A program made the position numbers and the translations under genes. Below are positions 1 through 7,952 of a stretch of 64,000 nt of DNA, in pieces. The stretch comes from JAGNHN01 sp964590645 (GTDB taxonomy: Bacteria > Bacteroidota > Bacteroidia > Bacteroidales > JAGNHN01): assembly GCA_964590645.1 (NCBI GenBank), contig CAZPYJ010000022.1, forward strand, positions 1 through 64,000, in the 5' to 3' direction. Under the pieces are notes generated by a model, which was not told the origin of the DNA, made no database searches, and was given only the letters and a program-made list of their open reading frames with translations. Numbering within the stretch: the first letter of the stretch is position 1; each line of letters opens with the position of its first letter.

Positions 1-15
1 CCACAGTCTCACTTC

Positions 16-71
16 AACTGCCCACTGAACACTGACCACTGATCACTGATCACTGATCACTGCCCACTGCC
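16..71. repeat. Heptanucleotide tandem repeat (CACTGNN)
   Basis: CACTG recurs at exactly 7-base intervals starting at 23, 30, 37, 44, 51, 58 and 65, with a degenerate copy at 16-22. The array runs through the last codons and the stop codon of the WbqC-like gene. On the minus strand every unit from 51 to 37 carries TGA. Because 7 is not a multiple of 3, the array offers a stop in each frame within a few units, so slippage would change only the last few residues of the protein. Confidence 0.85.
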
Positions 72-726
72 TCTCCAGGTAAGCCAAACTCTCAGGCCCC
101 AGGTTGAAGAGAAGATCGAGGATGCTCAAGTCCGGAAGAAAGCCTTTATCCTGCAGGAAAACCTGGGTGTAAGGCTCAAGCAAATCCGGCGCAATCAAGC
201 CGTTCCCGTCTTTGGAAGGGAGATAGACCGCAGCCGTTTCATCGCAACTTTTGTCCTGCCCTGCCAGCCTGCATTTCGCGCTCCCATCTCCCCAAGCAAG
301 CAGTTCGAATAGTGTGTTGATCAACTTCAGGTTGTACTGGTATAATGATATCTCCGTCGATTCGTGAAAGAAGGGATGCAGCGCATCCTGGTAATACAAA
401 AAGAAAGGGGAGCGATTATAGGCCGATGTAAGCGCCCGCCAGTGCAGACGTCCCCAGGGTTTGCTATGATCAATACGCACTTCTGTAAAAGCTGTCCTGA
501 GCGTGCTTTTATGCACGGGAACTGTCAGTGTCATCTTTCCATTGGCCGTTAAAATTGCACAACGGTTTCGGTAGGTTTGTTTGCGGTAAGGCTCCGGAAG
601 GCCCAGGGTGATACCAGCTGCCTGGCGGGCTGCCACGAACCAGGAGACAGGAGGGAAGTAAAGTACCGGAAGACAAAGGTCCACACGCGGATGGGGAGAA
701 TCTTTTCGGATATGTCTGGTTTCCAT
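43..726 (-). CDS. WbqC-like family protein
   Basis: The protein is about 227 residues and resembles the WbqC-like family, which is found in O-antigen and polysaccharide loci and has no firmly assigned reaction. Family features I can see are an early YFPPVSWF segment (the usual start of the fold), a YRKQTYRNRC segment, a LTVPV strand and a YYQDALHPFF segment. The start is uncertain: ATG at 726 leaves 24 bases after the upstream gene, whereas a GTG at 741 would leave 9. It is the third gene of a probable minus-strand operon behind the DUF134 regulator and NifX-like protein. Its C-terminus is encoded inside a heptanucleotide repeat. Family assignment is fairly confident; the biochemical role is unknown. 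Confidence 0.75.
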   Translation of the reverse strand: METRHIRKDSPHPRVDLCLPVLYFPPVSWFVAARQAAGITLGLPEPYRKQTYRNRCAILTANGKMTLTVPVHKSTLRTAFTEVRIDHSKPWGRLHWRALTSAYNRSPFFLYYQDALHPFFHESTEISLYQYNLKLINTLFELLAWGDGSAKCRLAGQDKSCDETAAVYLPSKDGNGLIAPDLLEPYTQVFLQDKGFLPDLSILDLLFNLGPESLAYLERQWAVISDQ

Positions 727-750
727 TGACCTGGGGTTCACTGCTTATGC

Positions 751-1095
751 TTACACCACGTCCGTCTCCAGACTGAAGTCTTTCTTCCTGAGCTTCAAAA
801 TGTCAAGCAGGCCAACACCTTCATCACGAAGGAGAAACATCTCAATCCCTTGTTTGCGGAGGGCCGCTGCCGCCAGTTTTCCATAATCCGAAGCAAAGAC
901 CCGCTGCACCTTGTGGCTTGCCAAAAGGGCGGCGGCATTCACACCCGCATCGTCTTCTTTGTCGGCAGGATGATTGCGTACAAATTGCCCTTTTAATAAC
1001 AAGGTATCCCACACCAGGAACCAGGGGCAACGTCCGAAGCGCCGGTCGAAGCGGGCATTGATGTCATTCTTGGTACAACTCAGGGCAATCCGCAT
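751..1095 (-). CDS. NifX/NifB-type dinitrogenase iron-molybdenum cofactor domain protein
   Basis: This is a single-domain protein of about 114 residues with the ribonuclease-H-like NifX/NafY fold. It opens MRIALSC, continues through an RFDRRFGRCPWF segment typical of the family, and ends with a conserved alternating strand-helix pattern (VFASDYGKLAAAALRKQGIEMF). Family members bind iron-molybdenum or other iron-sulfur clusters, but many occur in genomes without nitrogenase, as apparently here. I chose the ATG at 1095. A longer reading back to 1254 would run inside the DUF134 gene in another frame and has no family similarity. It lies 13 bases after DUF134, a pairing seen often in bacteria and archaea, and the two are almost certainly co-transcribed. 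Confidence 0.8.
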   Translation of the reverse strand: MRIALSCTKNDINARFDRRFGRCPWFLVWDTLLLKGQFVRNHPADKEDDAGVNAAALLASHKVQRVFASDYGKLAAAALRKQGIEMFLLRDEGVGLLDILKLRKKDFSLETDVV

Positions 1096-1108
1096 TTTTT
1101 CAGGGATT

Positions 1109-1528
1109 TTATAATTCGGGGGACATTCGTTGTGGACCCGGATGCTCACAGAGTGGACAATGTCTGAGCGCTTCCTTCTGCTTATCCACAGGCGCAAAGG
1201 TGTTGCGGCATTCCGGACAGCGGTACCAGTCGTCACGAAACTGGACCTGGCCACCTTCCACCATCAGCGGGCGGTTCTCCACAAAAGCCGTTGCTACCTT
1301 GCGCCGGGCAGATTCGTATATGCGTGTGAAGGTAGGTCGGGATACATCCATCTTTGCCGCCGCCTGCTCGTGGGTCAGGCGTTCGTAGTCCGACAATTTC
1401 AGGGCTTCAAACTCTTCAAAGTGTAAAAGCAATTCGGCCCCCAGGCAATGACGGCTGCCCATCGGGCGAAACCCTTTGACGGGCGGAGGACTGTCAACCT
1501 TTCTGTACCTTTTGGGGCGTGGACTCAA
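1109..1528 (-). CDS. DUF134 family helix-turn-helix DNA-binding protein
   Basis: The protein has 139 residues. It starts MSPRPKRYRKV and has a helix-turn-helix (HEQAAAKMDVSRPTFTRI, residues about 54-71) like sigma-factor region 4. A C-terminal pair of CPEC and CPLC motifs probably binds zinc. DUF134 proteins are predicted regulators or cofactor-sensing DNA-binding proteins and usually stand next to NifX-like genes. The start codon is TTG at 1528; the first ATG lies 22 codons further in and would remove the conserved N-terminus. A good -7 box and a palindrome lie 16-42 bases upstream, so the leader would be only about 10 bases. The regulator is first in the operon and may control itself. Confidence 0.82.
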   Translation of the reverse strand: MSPRPKRYRKVDSPPPVKGFRPMGSRHCLGAELLLHFEEFEALKLSDYERLTHEQAAAKMDVSRPTFTRIYESARRKVATAFVENRPLMVEGGQVQFRDDWYRCPECRNTFAPVDKQKEALRHCPLCEHPGPQRMSPEL

Positions 1529-1544
1529 AACGCTTTCTTTTTTA

Positions 1545-1570
1545 CAAAAGTAATGAACCGCTGTTCATTA
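1545..1570 (-). promoter_or_regulatory. Promoter and palindromic operator of the DUF134 operon
   Basis: On the minus strand, TACTTTTG (1552 to 1545) matches the Bacteroidota -7 consensus TAnnTTTG and lies 16 bases from the TTG start codon. Immediately upstream and touching it is TAATGAAC-CGCT-GTTCATTA (1551-1570), a perfect inverted repeat of 8-base arms with a 4-base centre. It occupies the spacer between the -7 and -33 positions, where a bound repressor would block polymerase. The arm style (ATGAAC..GTTCAT) resembles TetR-family operators, but the DUF134 protein itself is another candidate. Confidence 0.6.
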
Positions 1571-1579
1571 TTGGCTGGT

Positions 1580-2173
1580 TTATTTTATTTTCCGCAGGCG
1601 GAAGGGCAGGGCTTCGAAGACAGACCAGCGGCGCGATGGCCTGAAAACACCTTCGTGAATCGACTTCACTTCTTCAATCGTGTAAAAGGCATTCGGATTA
1701 CACTCTTTGATTAAGCCTACCACCTCAGGCACATCCTTGCGTTTGATGATGGTCATAATCACATTCACCTCACCCCGACTGCCTTTCGCATCCATATAGG
1801 TGTAGCCGATTTGTCTCTCTTTAAAGCTGTCTATCAGACGAGTAGTGTCCTTTTGCGGGATAATCCGGATAAGCACAGTTCCGATGGAAAGCTTCTCATC
1901 CAGTCTGATTCCAATGTAATTCCCCATCGCAAAGCCCGCTCCGTAAGCTATATAGCACAATACATTGTCAAGGTGCTGCATAATCTGTCCTACGGCCAGC
2001 AACCAGATGATGACCTCGAAAAAGCCCAGCAGCGGGGCCAGGAAACGATAGCCTTTTGAAAGAAAGATCAGGCGCAGCGTGCCGATGCTTTGGTCGGCAA
2101 TGCGTGAGAGAAAGATCAGCAAGGGCAGGATAACCCAGGTAAAAAGAGAGGAATCGGCAAATTCGGCAAACAT
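1580..2173 (-). CDS. UPF0316 membrane protein (DUF5698/DUF2179 type)
   Basis: This is a protein of about 197 residues with three hydrophobic helices in the first half, around residues 10-90 (LFTWVILPLLIFLSRIA, FLAPLLGFFEVIIWLLAVGQ, CYIAYGAGFAMGNYIGI). A soluble alpha/beta domain follows, ending IKRKDVPEVVGLIKECNPNA. That layout matches the UPF0316 family, whose function is unknown. I chose the ATG at 2173 because the upstream extension to 2281 runs through a -7 promoter box and has no family similarity. The gene stands alone between the DUF134 operon and the divergent tricorn-like gene. Confidence 0.8.
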   Translation of the reverse strand: MFAEFADSSLFTWVILPLLIFLSRIADQSIGTLRLIFLSKGYRFLAPLLGFFEVIIWLLAVGQIMQHLDNVLCYIAYGAGFAMGNYIGIRLDEKLSIGTVLIRIIPQKDTTRLIDSFKERQIGYTYMDAKGSRGEVNVIMTIIKRKDVPEVVGLIKECNPNAFYTIEEVKSIHEGVFRPSRRWSVFEALPFRLRKIK

Positions 2174-2201
2174 ATCTGGCACATTTAGTAATTTGCAAGC
2201 G

Positions 2202-2209
2202 CAAAGATA
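2202..2209 (-). promoter_or_regulatory. -7 promoter box for the UPF0316 gene
   Basis: TATCTTTG on the minus strand fits TAnnTTTG exactly and lies about 30 bases before the chosen ATG at 2173. No convincing -33 TTTG is seen at the usual distance. Confidence 0.5.
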
Positions 2210-2416
2210 ATTGAACAAGCCGCCCCGATGGGGGTTATTTTTTGATCGAAAATGAACACCTCTTGTCTCTTTTTTAAACAAGTGTATTCCTTAGGAGTAG
2301 GGCTTATGTTCAGGGAATCAGGATTTAACCGCGCCTGGCACGAGGCTGGGATGTCACAAGGATTAGCTCGCCGCATTGTTTGCAATGCTTTGTTTTAACC
2401 CAAATACCACTGAAGT

Positions 2417-5400
2417 ATGATGAAGAAGTTCTCTTTAATCTTGCTCCTTTCTGCGCTGATGTCGTTGGGAGTGACTGCCAGGCAGGAGATGCGCCTGATG
2501 CGTTTTCCGGCCACCAATGGGCAACAGATCGTATTTACCTACGCCGGTGATCTCTACACCGTGGATGTAAACGGTGGACTGGCCAGGAAAATCACTGCCG
2601 ATCCGGGCTATGAAATGTTCGCCCGTTTCTCCCCGGACGGAAAGCAAATTGCTTTCACTGGGCAATATGATGGCAATACCGAAGTCTATCTGATGCCCGC
2701 AACAGGGGGTGTGCCCAAGCGCCTGACCTATACAGCTACCCTCGGAAGGGATGATATTGCAGATCGTATGGGCCCCAACAATATTGTAATGGCCTGGCAT
2801 CCAGATGGCAGCAAGATCTACTACCGTTCCCGCAAGCAAACTTTCAATTCCTTTGTGGGTCATCTCTATAGTGTTAGCCCGGATGGAGGCCTGTCGGAAG
2901 AAGTACCCCTCTCCAGTGGCGGTTTCTGCTCCTGGTCGCCCGATGGAAAGAAACTGGCTTTCAACCGCGTATTCCGTGAATTCCGTACCTGGAAATACTA
3001 TGAAGGTGGTATGGCTGATGATATCCGCATATTCGATCCTTCCACAGGGGAAATCACCAAAATTACCGACAACGTACATCAGGATATTATGCCAATGTGG
3101 TGGGGAGATGAGATATATTATATCTCTGACCGCGACCGCATTATGAACATCTTCGCATACAATACGCTCAGCGGCGAAACCCGCAAGGTGACCAATTATT
3201 CAGACTATGACGTGAAATTCCCCTCCCTGGGAAAAGATGCCATTGTATATGAAAATGGCGGCTACATTTATTACCTGGATCTCAAAACCCAGCAATCGCG
3301 AAAGGTAAATGTGGAGATTGCCGATGACTTGCGCAATGGCCGCAATGAGCTCAAGGACGCCAGCAAGCAAATCTTCAGTTATGAAATCTCACCCGATGGC
3401 AAACGTGCCCTCTTCTCAGCAAGGGGAGACATCTGGACGGTGCCGGCAGAAAACGGCATCACCCGCAACCTGACCGCTTCTTCCGGTGCCCACGACCGAA
3501 ATCCGCTTTGGTCACCCGATGGGAAATACATTGCCTTTATCTCAGATATGAGTGGAGAATATGAAATTTACATCATTCGTGGCGATGGATCAGAACCCCC
3601 GGTTCAGCTCACCAATGGAGCCGATACCTATAAATATCGCCTGCGCTGGTCGCCCGACAGCAAAAAAATTCTCTGGTCGGATAAAAAAATGCGTTTGCAG
3701 TTTGTCGATATAGAAAGCAAAAAAGTCAGCCTCGTCAGCCGGAACGGGGTATGGGAATACAACCAGTTCGAGTGGTCGCCCGACAGCAAATGGATCACCT
3801 TCAGTGAAGCACAGCGCAATGGGATGGGAATGGTTTTCCTTTTCAATACCCTGACCAATGAGAAAACAGCCGTGACCGATGGATGGTACTCCTCCTCCGG
3901 TCCGGTCTTCAGTCAGGATGGGAAATACCTCTTCTTTACTTCTGAAAGAGATTTTAACCCCATCTACTCCTCCACTGAATGGAACCACGCCTATGCCGAT
4001 ATGTCTCGTATTTATATGGTGACACTGGCAAAAGCAACACCCTCTCCTTTTGCCCCGGAGAATGATGAGGTGGCCGTGAAAGCAGAAGCCAAGAAGGAAG
4101 GAGATGACAAGAAGGAAGAGAATAAAGAGGAGAAAGCAGTCAAAGACATTGTGGTGGATACGGATGGCATTGGCGACCGCATCCTTTCCCTGCCGGTAAG
4201 CAACAGCAATTTCCGCTCCCTTACATCAGTAGGAGATAAACTCTATTATGTAGAGATGTCGGCCAAGGACAGAAAAGCATCCTTGAAATTCTTTGACCTG
4301 AAAAAGAAGAAAGAAACCGAGGTGGGCGCATATCGCGGTTATGAGATTTCCGCCGATGGAAAGAAAATGATGGTGGGCGCAGGTAACGGAAAGTATGCCA
4401 TCGTGGATCTACCCTCAGGATCACTGAAAGTGGAAAAGTTCCTTGACCTGAGCGGAATGAAGGTCTGGGTGGATAATCGGGAGGAATGGGCACAGATCTA
4501 TGATGAGAGCTGGCGACAGATGCGCGATTTCTTCTATGTTCCCAATATGCACGGGGTGGACTGGCCGGCGATGAAAGAGAAGTATGCAGCCCTGCTTCCT
4601 TATGTCAATCACCGAAACGATCTGAACTACCTGATTGGTGAGCTGATTGGCGAGCTCAATGTGGGCCACGCATACGTGAATGGCGGAGATCGTCCTGAGC
4701 CTCAGCGTATCCAGACCGGCCTGCTGGGCGCCAAACTCAGCCGTCATAACAGCGGTTATTACCGCATCGACAAAATTCTGCAGGGGCAAAACTGGGATAA
4801 AGGGATGCGTTCGCCGCTGACAGAGCTTGGCGTGGATGCAGCAGAAGGCGATTTTATCACGGCAGTCAATGGCAAACCCACCAATGAAATGGAGGATATC
4901 TATGCTGTCCTGATCGGTACGGCAGGTAATCAGGTAGAGCTGACCCTGAACAAGGAAGCCAAGGTCGGAGGGAAGAATGTCCTGGTAATCCCGATTGCAG
5001 ATGAATCCAAGCTGTATTACTACAATTGGGTGCAGGAGAACATCCGAAAGGTGAATGAAGCCACCAATGGAGAAGTGGGCTATATCCATATTCCGGATAT
5101 GGGCCCGGGCGGCCTGAATGAGTTTGTGAAGCATTTCTATCCGCAACTCACCAAAAAAGCCCTCATCATTGATGACCGTGGCAATGGGGGCGGCAACGTT
5201 TCCCCAATGATCATCGAGCGGCTGCGAAGGGAGATTACCCGTGCCAATATGGCCCGCAATGTGACTGAGCCAAGTCAGACACCGCGCCAGATGATGCTCG
5301 GGCCTAAAGTACTGCTGATCAATCAGTACAGTGCATCCGATGGCGACCTCTTCCCTTATTCCTTCAAGCGCCACGGTCTGGGTAAGGTGATCGGAACCCG

Positions 5401-5677
5401 CACCTGGGGCGGCGTGGTCGGTATCCGGGGAAGCCTGCCTTTTGTAGATGGGGCAGATATGCGCAAACCGGAATTCGCCTCTTATTCTGCCGATGCCAGC
5501 GAATGGATCATCGAAGGTTATGGCGTGGATCCGGACATCGTGGTGGATAATGATCCTCACCAGGAGTACCTGGGAAAAGATGCCCAACTGGAGAAAGCCA
5601 TTGAGGTGATCCTGGAAGAGCTGAAAGATTATAAGGCATTGCCGCCCATTCCCGAGGGGCCGGACAAGAGCCGCTAA
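2417..5677 (+). CDS. Tricorn-protease-like S41 peptidase
   Basis: The protein has 1086 residues with a signal peptide (about residues 1-21, ending VTA-RQ). Two beta-propellers built of TolB/WD-like blades with repeated SPDGK motifs follow (about 30-660). Next come a Lys/Glu-rich linker (about 555-575), a tricorn C1 domain, a PDZ domain (about 765-845) and an S41 catalytic domain. Aligned with tricorn, which has Ser745-His746, Ser965-Asp966 and Glu1023, this protein shows Gly750-His751, Ser974-Asp975 and Glu1033. The nucleophile, base and supporting Glu are therefore present, but the first serine is glycine. Tricorn trims oligopeptides. The signal peptide places this homologue outside the cytoplasm, probably in the periplasm. 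It is followed by a strong terminator and looks monocistronic. Confidence 0.9.
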   Translation: MMKKFSLILLLSALMSLGVTARQEMRLMRFPATNGQQIVFTYAGDLYTVDVNGGLARKITADPGYEMFARFSPDGKQIAFTGQYDGNTEVYLMPATGGVPKRLTYTATLGRDDIADRMGPNNIVMAWHPDGSKIYYRSRKQTFNSFVGHLYSVSPDGGLSEEVPLSSGGFCSWSPDGKKLAFNRVFREFRTWKYYEGGMADDIRIFDPSTGEITKITDNVHQDIMPMWWGDEIYYISDRDRIMNIFAYNTLSGETRKVTNYSDYDVKFPSLGKDAIVYENGGYIYYLDLKTQQSRKVNVEIADDLRNGRNELKDASKQIFSYEISPDGKRALFSARGDIWTVPAENGITRNLTASSGAHDRNPLWSPDGKYIAFISDMSGEYEIYIIRGDGSEPPVQLTNGADTYKYRLRWSPDSKKILWSDKKMRLQFVDIESKKVSLVSRNGVWEYNQFEWSPDSKWITFSEAQRNGMGMVFLFNTLTNEKTAVTDGWYSSSGPVFSQDGKYLFFTSERDFNPIYSSTEWNHAYADMSRIYMVTLAKATPSPFAPENDEVAVKAEAKKEGDDKKEENKEEKAVKDIVVDTDGIGDRILSLPVSNSNFRSLTSVGDKLYYVEMSAKDRKASLKFFDLKKKKETEVGAYRGYEISADGKKMMVGAGNGKYAIVDLPSGSLKVEKFLDLSGMKVWVDNREEWAQIYDESWRQMRDFFYVPNMHGVDWPAMKEKYAALLPYVNHRNDLNYLIGELIGELNVGHAYVNGGDRPEPQRIQTGLLGAKLSRHNSGYYRIDKILQGQNWDKGMRSPLTELGVDAAEGDFITAVNGKPTNEMEDIYAVLIGTAGNQVELTLNKEAKVGGKNVLVIPIADESKLYYYNWVQENIRKVNEATNGEVGYIHIPDMGPGGLNEFVKHFYPQLTKKALIIDDRGNGGGNVSPMIIERLRREITRANMARNVTEPSQTPRQMMLGPKVLLINQYSASDGDLFPYSFKRHGLGKVIGTRTWGGVVGIRGSLPFVDGADMRKPEFASYSADASEWIIEGYGVDPDIVVDNDPHQEYLGKDAQLEKAIEVILEELKDYKALPPIPEGPDKSR

Positions 5678-5688
5678 GAGATTGCTGA

Positions 5689-5723
5689 ACGGGCTGCATC
5701 AGGGATGCGGCCCGTTTTTTTTT
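5689..5723 (+). terminator. Rho-independent terminator of the tricorn-like gene
   Basis: Arms of 12 bases, ACGGGCTGCATC (5689-5700) and GATGCGGCCCGT (5704-5715), pair with one wobble around a 3-base loop. They are followed by an unbroken T run to 5723. Confidence 0.9.
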
Positions 5724-5768
5724 GCTTCGGAGGTATTTGCCTGGGCGTCTCGCTTCAAATAGTCTTTG

Positions 5769-6057
5769 CGCAGATTTCGCAGATCCACCCTGAAGGCCAC
5801 TTTGGCGCCTTAGCCATTCTTACCACAGATAGCACAGATTAACACAGATTGAAATTGGGAGAACCATCCCGGATAATCTGGGCTAATTGATAATTTTTTC
5901 GCTGATCAATTTTTATGTGGCTTGTGATCAGGGATTATGGAAAGAAAAGCCACCAAGTCACTGAGGGCACTAAGGAGCACTAAGTTAGAAGTCAGATATG
6001 CTAAGTGCTCTGAGTGTTTTAGTGCCTCAGTGGTAAATTTGTCCAATAAGGACAAAC
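5769..6057. repeat. Dispersed intergenic element, copy A
   Basis: This gene-free stretch shares its order of conserved blocks with 53819-54146. A 17-base block at 5769-5785 equals 53819-53835, and a 27-base block at 5823-5849 equals 53911-53937. The block GAAATTGGGAGAA, a small hairpin at 5868-5882, and a long imperfect inverted repeat (left arm 5950-5984, right arm 6001-6034, with CACTGAG and CACTAAG words) also recur in the same order. Both copies lie just beyond the stop codon of a minus-strand gene. I see no reading frame with protein-like character. Sequences of this type (CACAGATTAACACAGAT, CACTGAGG..CACTAAG) look like a widespread dispersed intergenic repeat. Confidence 0.75.
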
Positions 6058-6066
6058 CTTGAGCAG

Positions 6067-6137
6067 GGTATCCGGCAGAAACAGCCCTGCAAGTGTGGCG
6101 GAGCCGGGATCAATTTTCAAAGCCAAGGCCGGATACC
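6067..6137. other. Structured intergenic element of unknown role
   Basis: GGTATCCGG (6067-6075) and CCGGATACC (6129-6137) form a perfect 9-bp closing stem. Inside it are GCAG..CTGC and TGGC..GCCA pairings, suggesting a branched structure. It lies between dispersed element copy A and the terminator of the delta-60 gene. It is absent from copy B, so it is probably a separate element. No known RNA family is recognised. Confidence 0.4.
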
Positions 6138-6149
6138 TTTATTAAAGCA

Positions 6150-6178
6150 AGAAAGACCCCACTGACTAGGGTCTTTCT
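6150..6178 (-). terminator. Terminator hairpin of the delta-60 repeat gene
   Basis: AGAAAGACCC (6150-6159) and GGGTCTTTCT (6169-6178) form a perfect 10-bp stem with a 9-base loop, 29 bases beyond the stop codon of the minus-strand gene. The T run is interrupted (CTTTCTTGCTTT on the minus strand), so it may also act in the other direction. Confidence 0.7.
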
Positions 6179-6207
6179 CTGTATTACCACGTTGCACATC
6201 AGCCAGA

Positions 6208-7713
6208 TTACGGAATCATAATCTTGGCAGAATTTCTTGTTGTCCCATTGTTGAATTCGAGCATATAGATGCCTGTCGAAGGCACCTGAATCTGCAGAGA
6301 ACCTGCATTTACATTACCGTAAAATATCACCCTGCCGCTCACATCGGTAAGCATAAGCGCACCGGAAGCATTCAGCGCCAAATGAAGCATACCGGGCAGA
6401 ACCTGCATTTGCAATCCGGATCCCATTGAATAAGCATCGAGGCCGGTGGCCAGGCTGGGACCCATCAAACTAAGCAGGAGCATATCGAAATTGTTTCCGT
6501 TGAAAACATTGCCTCCCAGGAGAATACGTCCATCAGGACGGAGGATAAGGCTGCGCAGGTTGTGCTGTTCGTTAAAGAGTGAGATCAGGCTGAGACCATT
6601 GTTTCCGAAGGAATAATCCACCTGCCCATCGGATTCCAATACTATGACCATCAACTCATTGTTGAGCCCATTGAAGGCTATGCCACCCAGGAGGATCTTG
6701 CCGTCCCCGGCAGTTTGCAGAGTCATTGCGGATGCGTATCCCGCTCCGGCGGCAATGCTGACCATTCCACCCATTCCAAAGGACGGGTTGAGTTGTCCGT
6801 CCGCATCCATTTTCACCACCAATACCTCACGGTTAGTACCCGTACTGACGGAACCGGCGATCAGCAGTGTGCCATTCTGATAATGACTGTCTTCAAACCA
6901 GGCGTTGCTGCTTCCGGAATAAGTGAACCATCCATTTTGTCCGAAACCCGTATTCAGATTTCCGTTTGCATTGTAGCTTACAACAAAACCGCTGATTCCG
7001 TTCAGTGTCTGCCGGGTACCACTAACAAGCACCAGGTTGGAGGAGACGTAATGTATATTGGCCAGGCTTAAGGTATTGCCGCTGATCCATTGACTTTGAA
7101 TTCCATCGCTGCCAAACAGCCGGTTGCTGTTGCCATCCGGCAACAGGCTCCACAGACTGATTCCCTGTTCACTGCCATTATCAGCCGTAGCCGCTACAAT
7201 AATATCGCCGGTAGGCAGACAGGAAATGCGACTCTGGCTGTAGGTGCAGCCTGGCTCACCCAGAAAAACCACACCATTGTTCCCAAAACTGCCATCAACC
7301 ATACCCTGTGCGTTCAGACGGACCAGCCAGGTATGCCCGCTGGCACCATCGCTGATATACCCACTGAGCAGGATATAACCATCCAGACACAAATAAATAT
7401 CTTCCGCAACGGCATCCCATCCGCTGGGAAGCAAAGATTCAATACCAGAGGCACTATAGGAAGCATCCAGGGTGCCATTGCTGTAGTACCGGGAAAAGGA
7501 AAGTTGATTCAGGTTGCCATCAAATCCAAAGCCGGCTGTCAGAATTTTGCCATCAGGCAGGACTTCAAGGTCGTTGATGCCATCTGTATAACCATACAGG
7601 TCACGCACTACCTTACCATCAACAGCAAAAGTTGGATCGAAATATCCGGCAGACTGGCTGAAAAGGACAGTGCAGAAAAGTAATCCAAGTATTGAGTGAA
7701 TATAACGCATCAT
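6208..7713 (-). CDS. Delta-60 repeat (DUF5122) protein with T9SS sorting domain
   Basis: The protein has 501 residues with a signal peptide (about 1-20, FCTVLFSQSAG). Six or seven repeats of roughly 55-60 residues follow, each with an LPDGKIL- or RPDGRILLGG-like strand and a Phe-Gly-Asn-Asn-Gly turn. This is the delta-60/DUF5122 pattern that builds a beta-propeller. The last 75 residues (from about GLDAYSMG) have the beta-rich pattern of a type IX sorting domain and end in IYMLEFNNG and AKIMIP. The product should be exported across the outer membrane and either anchored or released. No enzyme activity is visible; a binding or structural role is likely. Two ATGs start the frame; I use the first. 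Confidence 0.82.
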   Translation of the reverse strand: MMRYIHSILGLLFCTVLFSQSAGYFDPTFAVDGKVVRDLYGYTDGINDLEVLPDGKILTAGFGFDGNLNQLSFSRYYSNGTLDASYSASGIESLLPSGWDAVAEDIYLCLDGYILLSGYISDGASGHTWLVRLNAQGMVDGSFGNNGVVFLGEPGCTYSQSRISCLPTGDIIVAATADNGSEQGISLWSLLPDGNSNRLFGSDGIQSQWISGNTLSLANIHYVSSNLVLVSGTRQTLNGISGFVVSYNANGNLNTGFGQNGWFTYSGSSNAWFEDSHYQNGTLLIAGSVSTGTNREVLVVKMDADGQLNPSFGMGGMVSIAAGAGYASAMTLQTAGDGKILLGGIAFNGLNNELMVIVLESDGQVDYSFGNNGLSLISLFNEQHNLRSLILRPDGRILLGGNVFNGNNFDMLLLSLMGPSLATGLDAYSMGSGLQMQVLPGMLHLALNASGALMLTDVSGRVIFYGNVNAGSLQIQVPSTGIYMLEFNNGTTRNSAKIMIP

Positions 7714-7952
7714 CTAACGAGTTGCCCGCCCATATCAAAAATCATACGATCATTAATTATGTTCTCATTATCATACAATTGGAATGCGTGTCCCTGTATG
7801 CTGTTTTTTCAAAATGGGATGGGATGGGCACAGTTGTTCCCATTATGGGAATGCCGATGATCTGCCCGGCATTTGATCGGAAACAGACGCAGGATAGCGT
7901 AGAATGTGTATTTTCGTAAATGAGATTGCAGCCAAACCAAAAACCCTTTACA

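Noticed and set aside
751..1528. A nitrogen-fixation locus, because of the NifX-type domain
   Set aside because: No nifHDK, nifE/N or nifB gene is present; NifX-like proteins with DUF134 are common in non-fixing genomes.
2373..2388. Small palindrome GCATTG-TTTG-CAATGC before the tricorn-like gene, as an operator
   Set aside because: Six-base arms with a 4-base centre are expected by chance in a window this size, and there is no promoter box beside it.
4421..5587. A 388-codon antisense frame inside the tricorn-like gene
   Set aside because: The sense strand encodes a clear S41/PDZ domain with catalytic residues; the antisense product has no domain and arises from codon bias.
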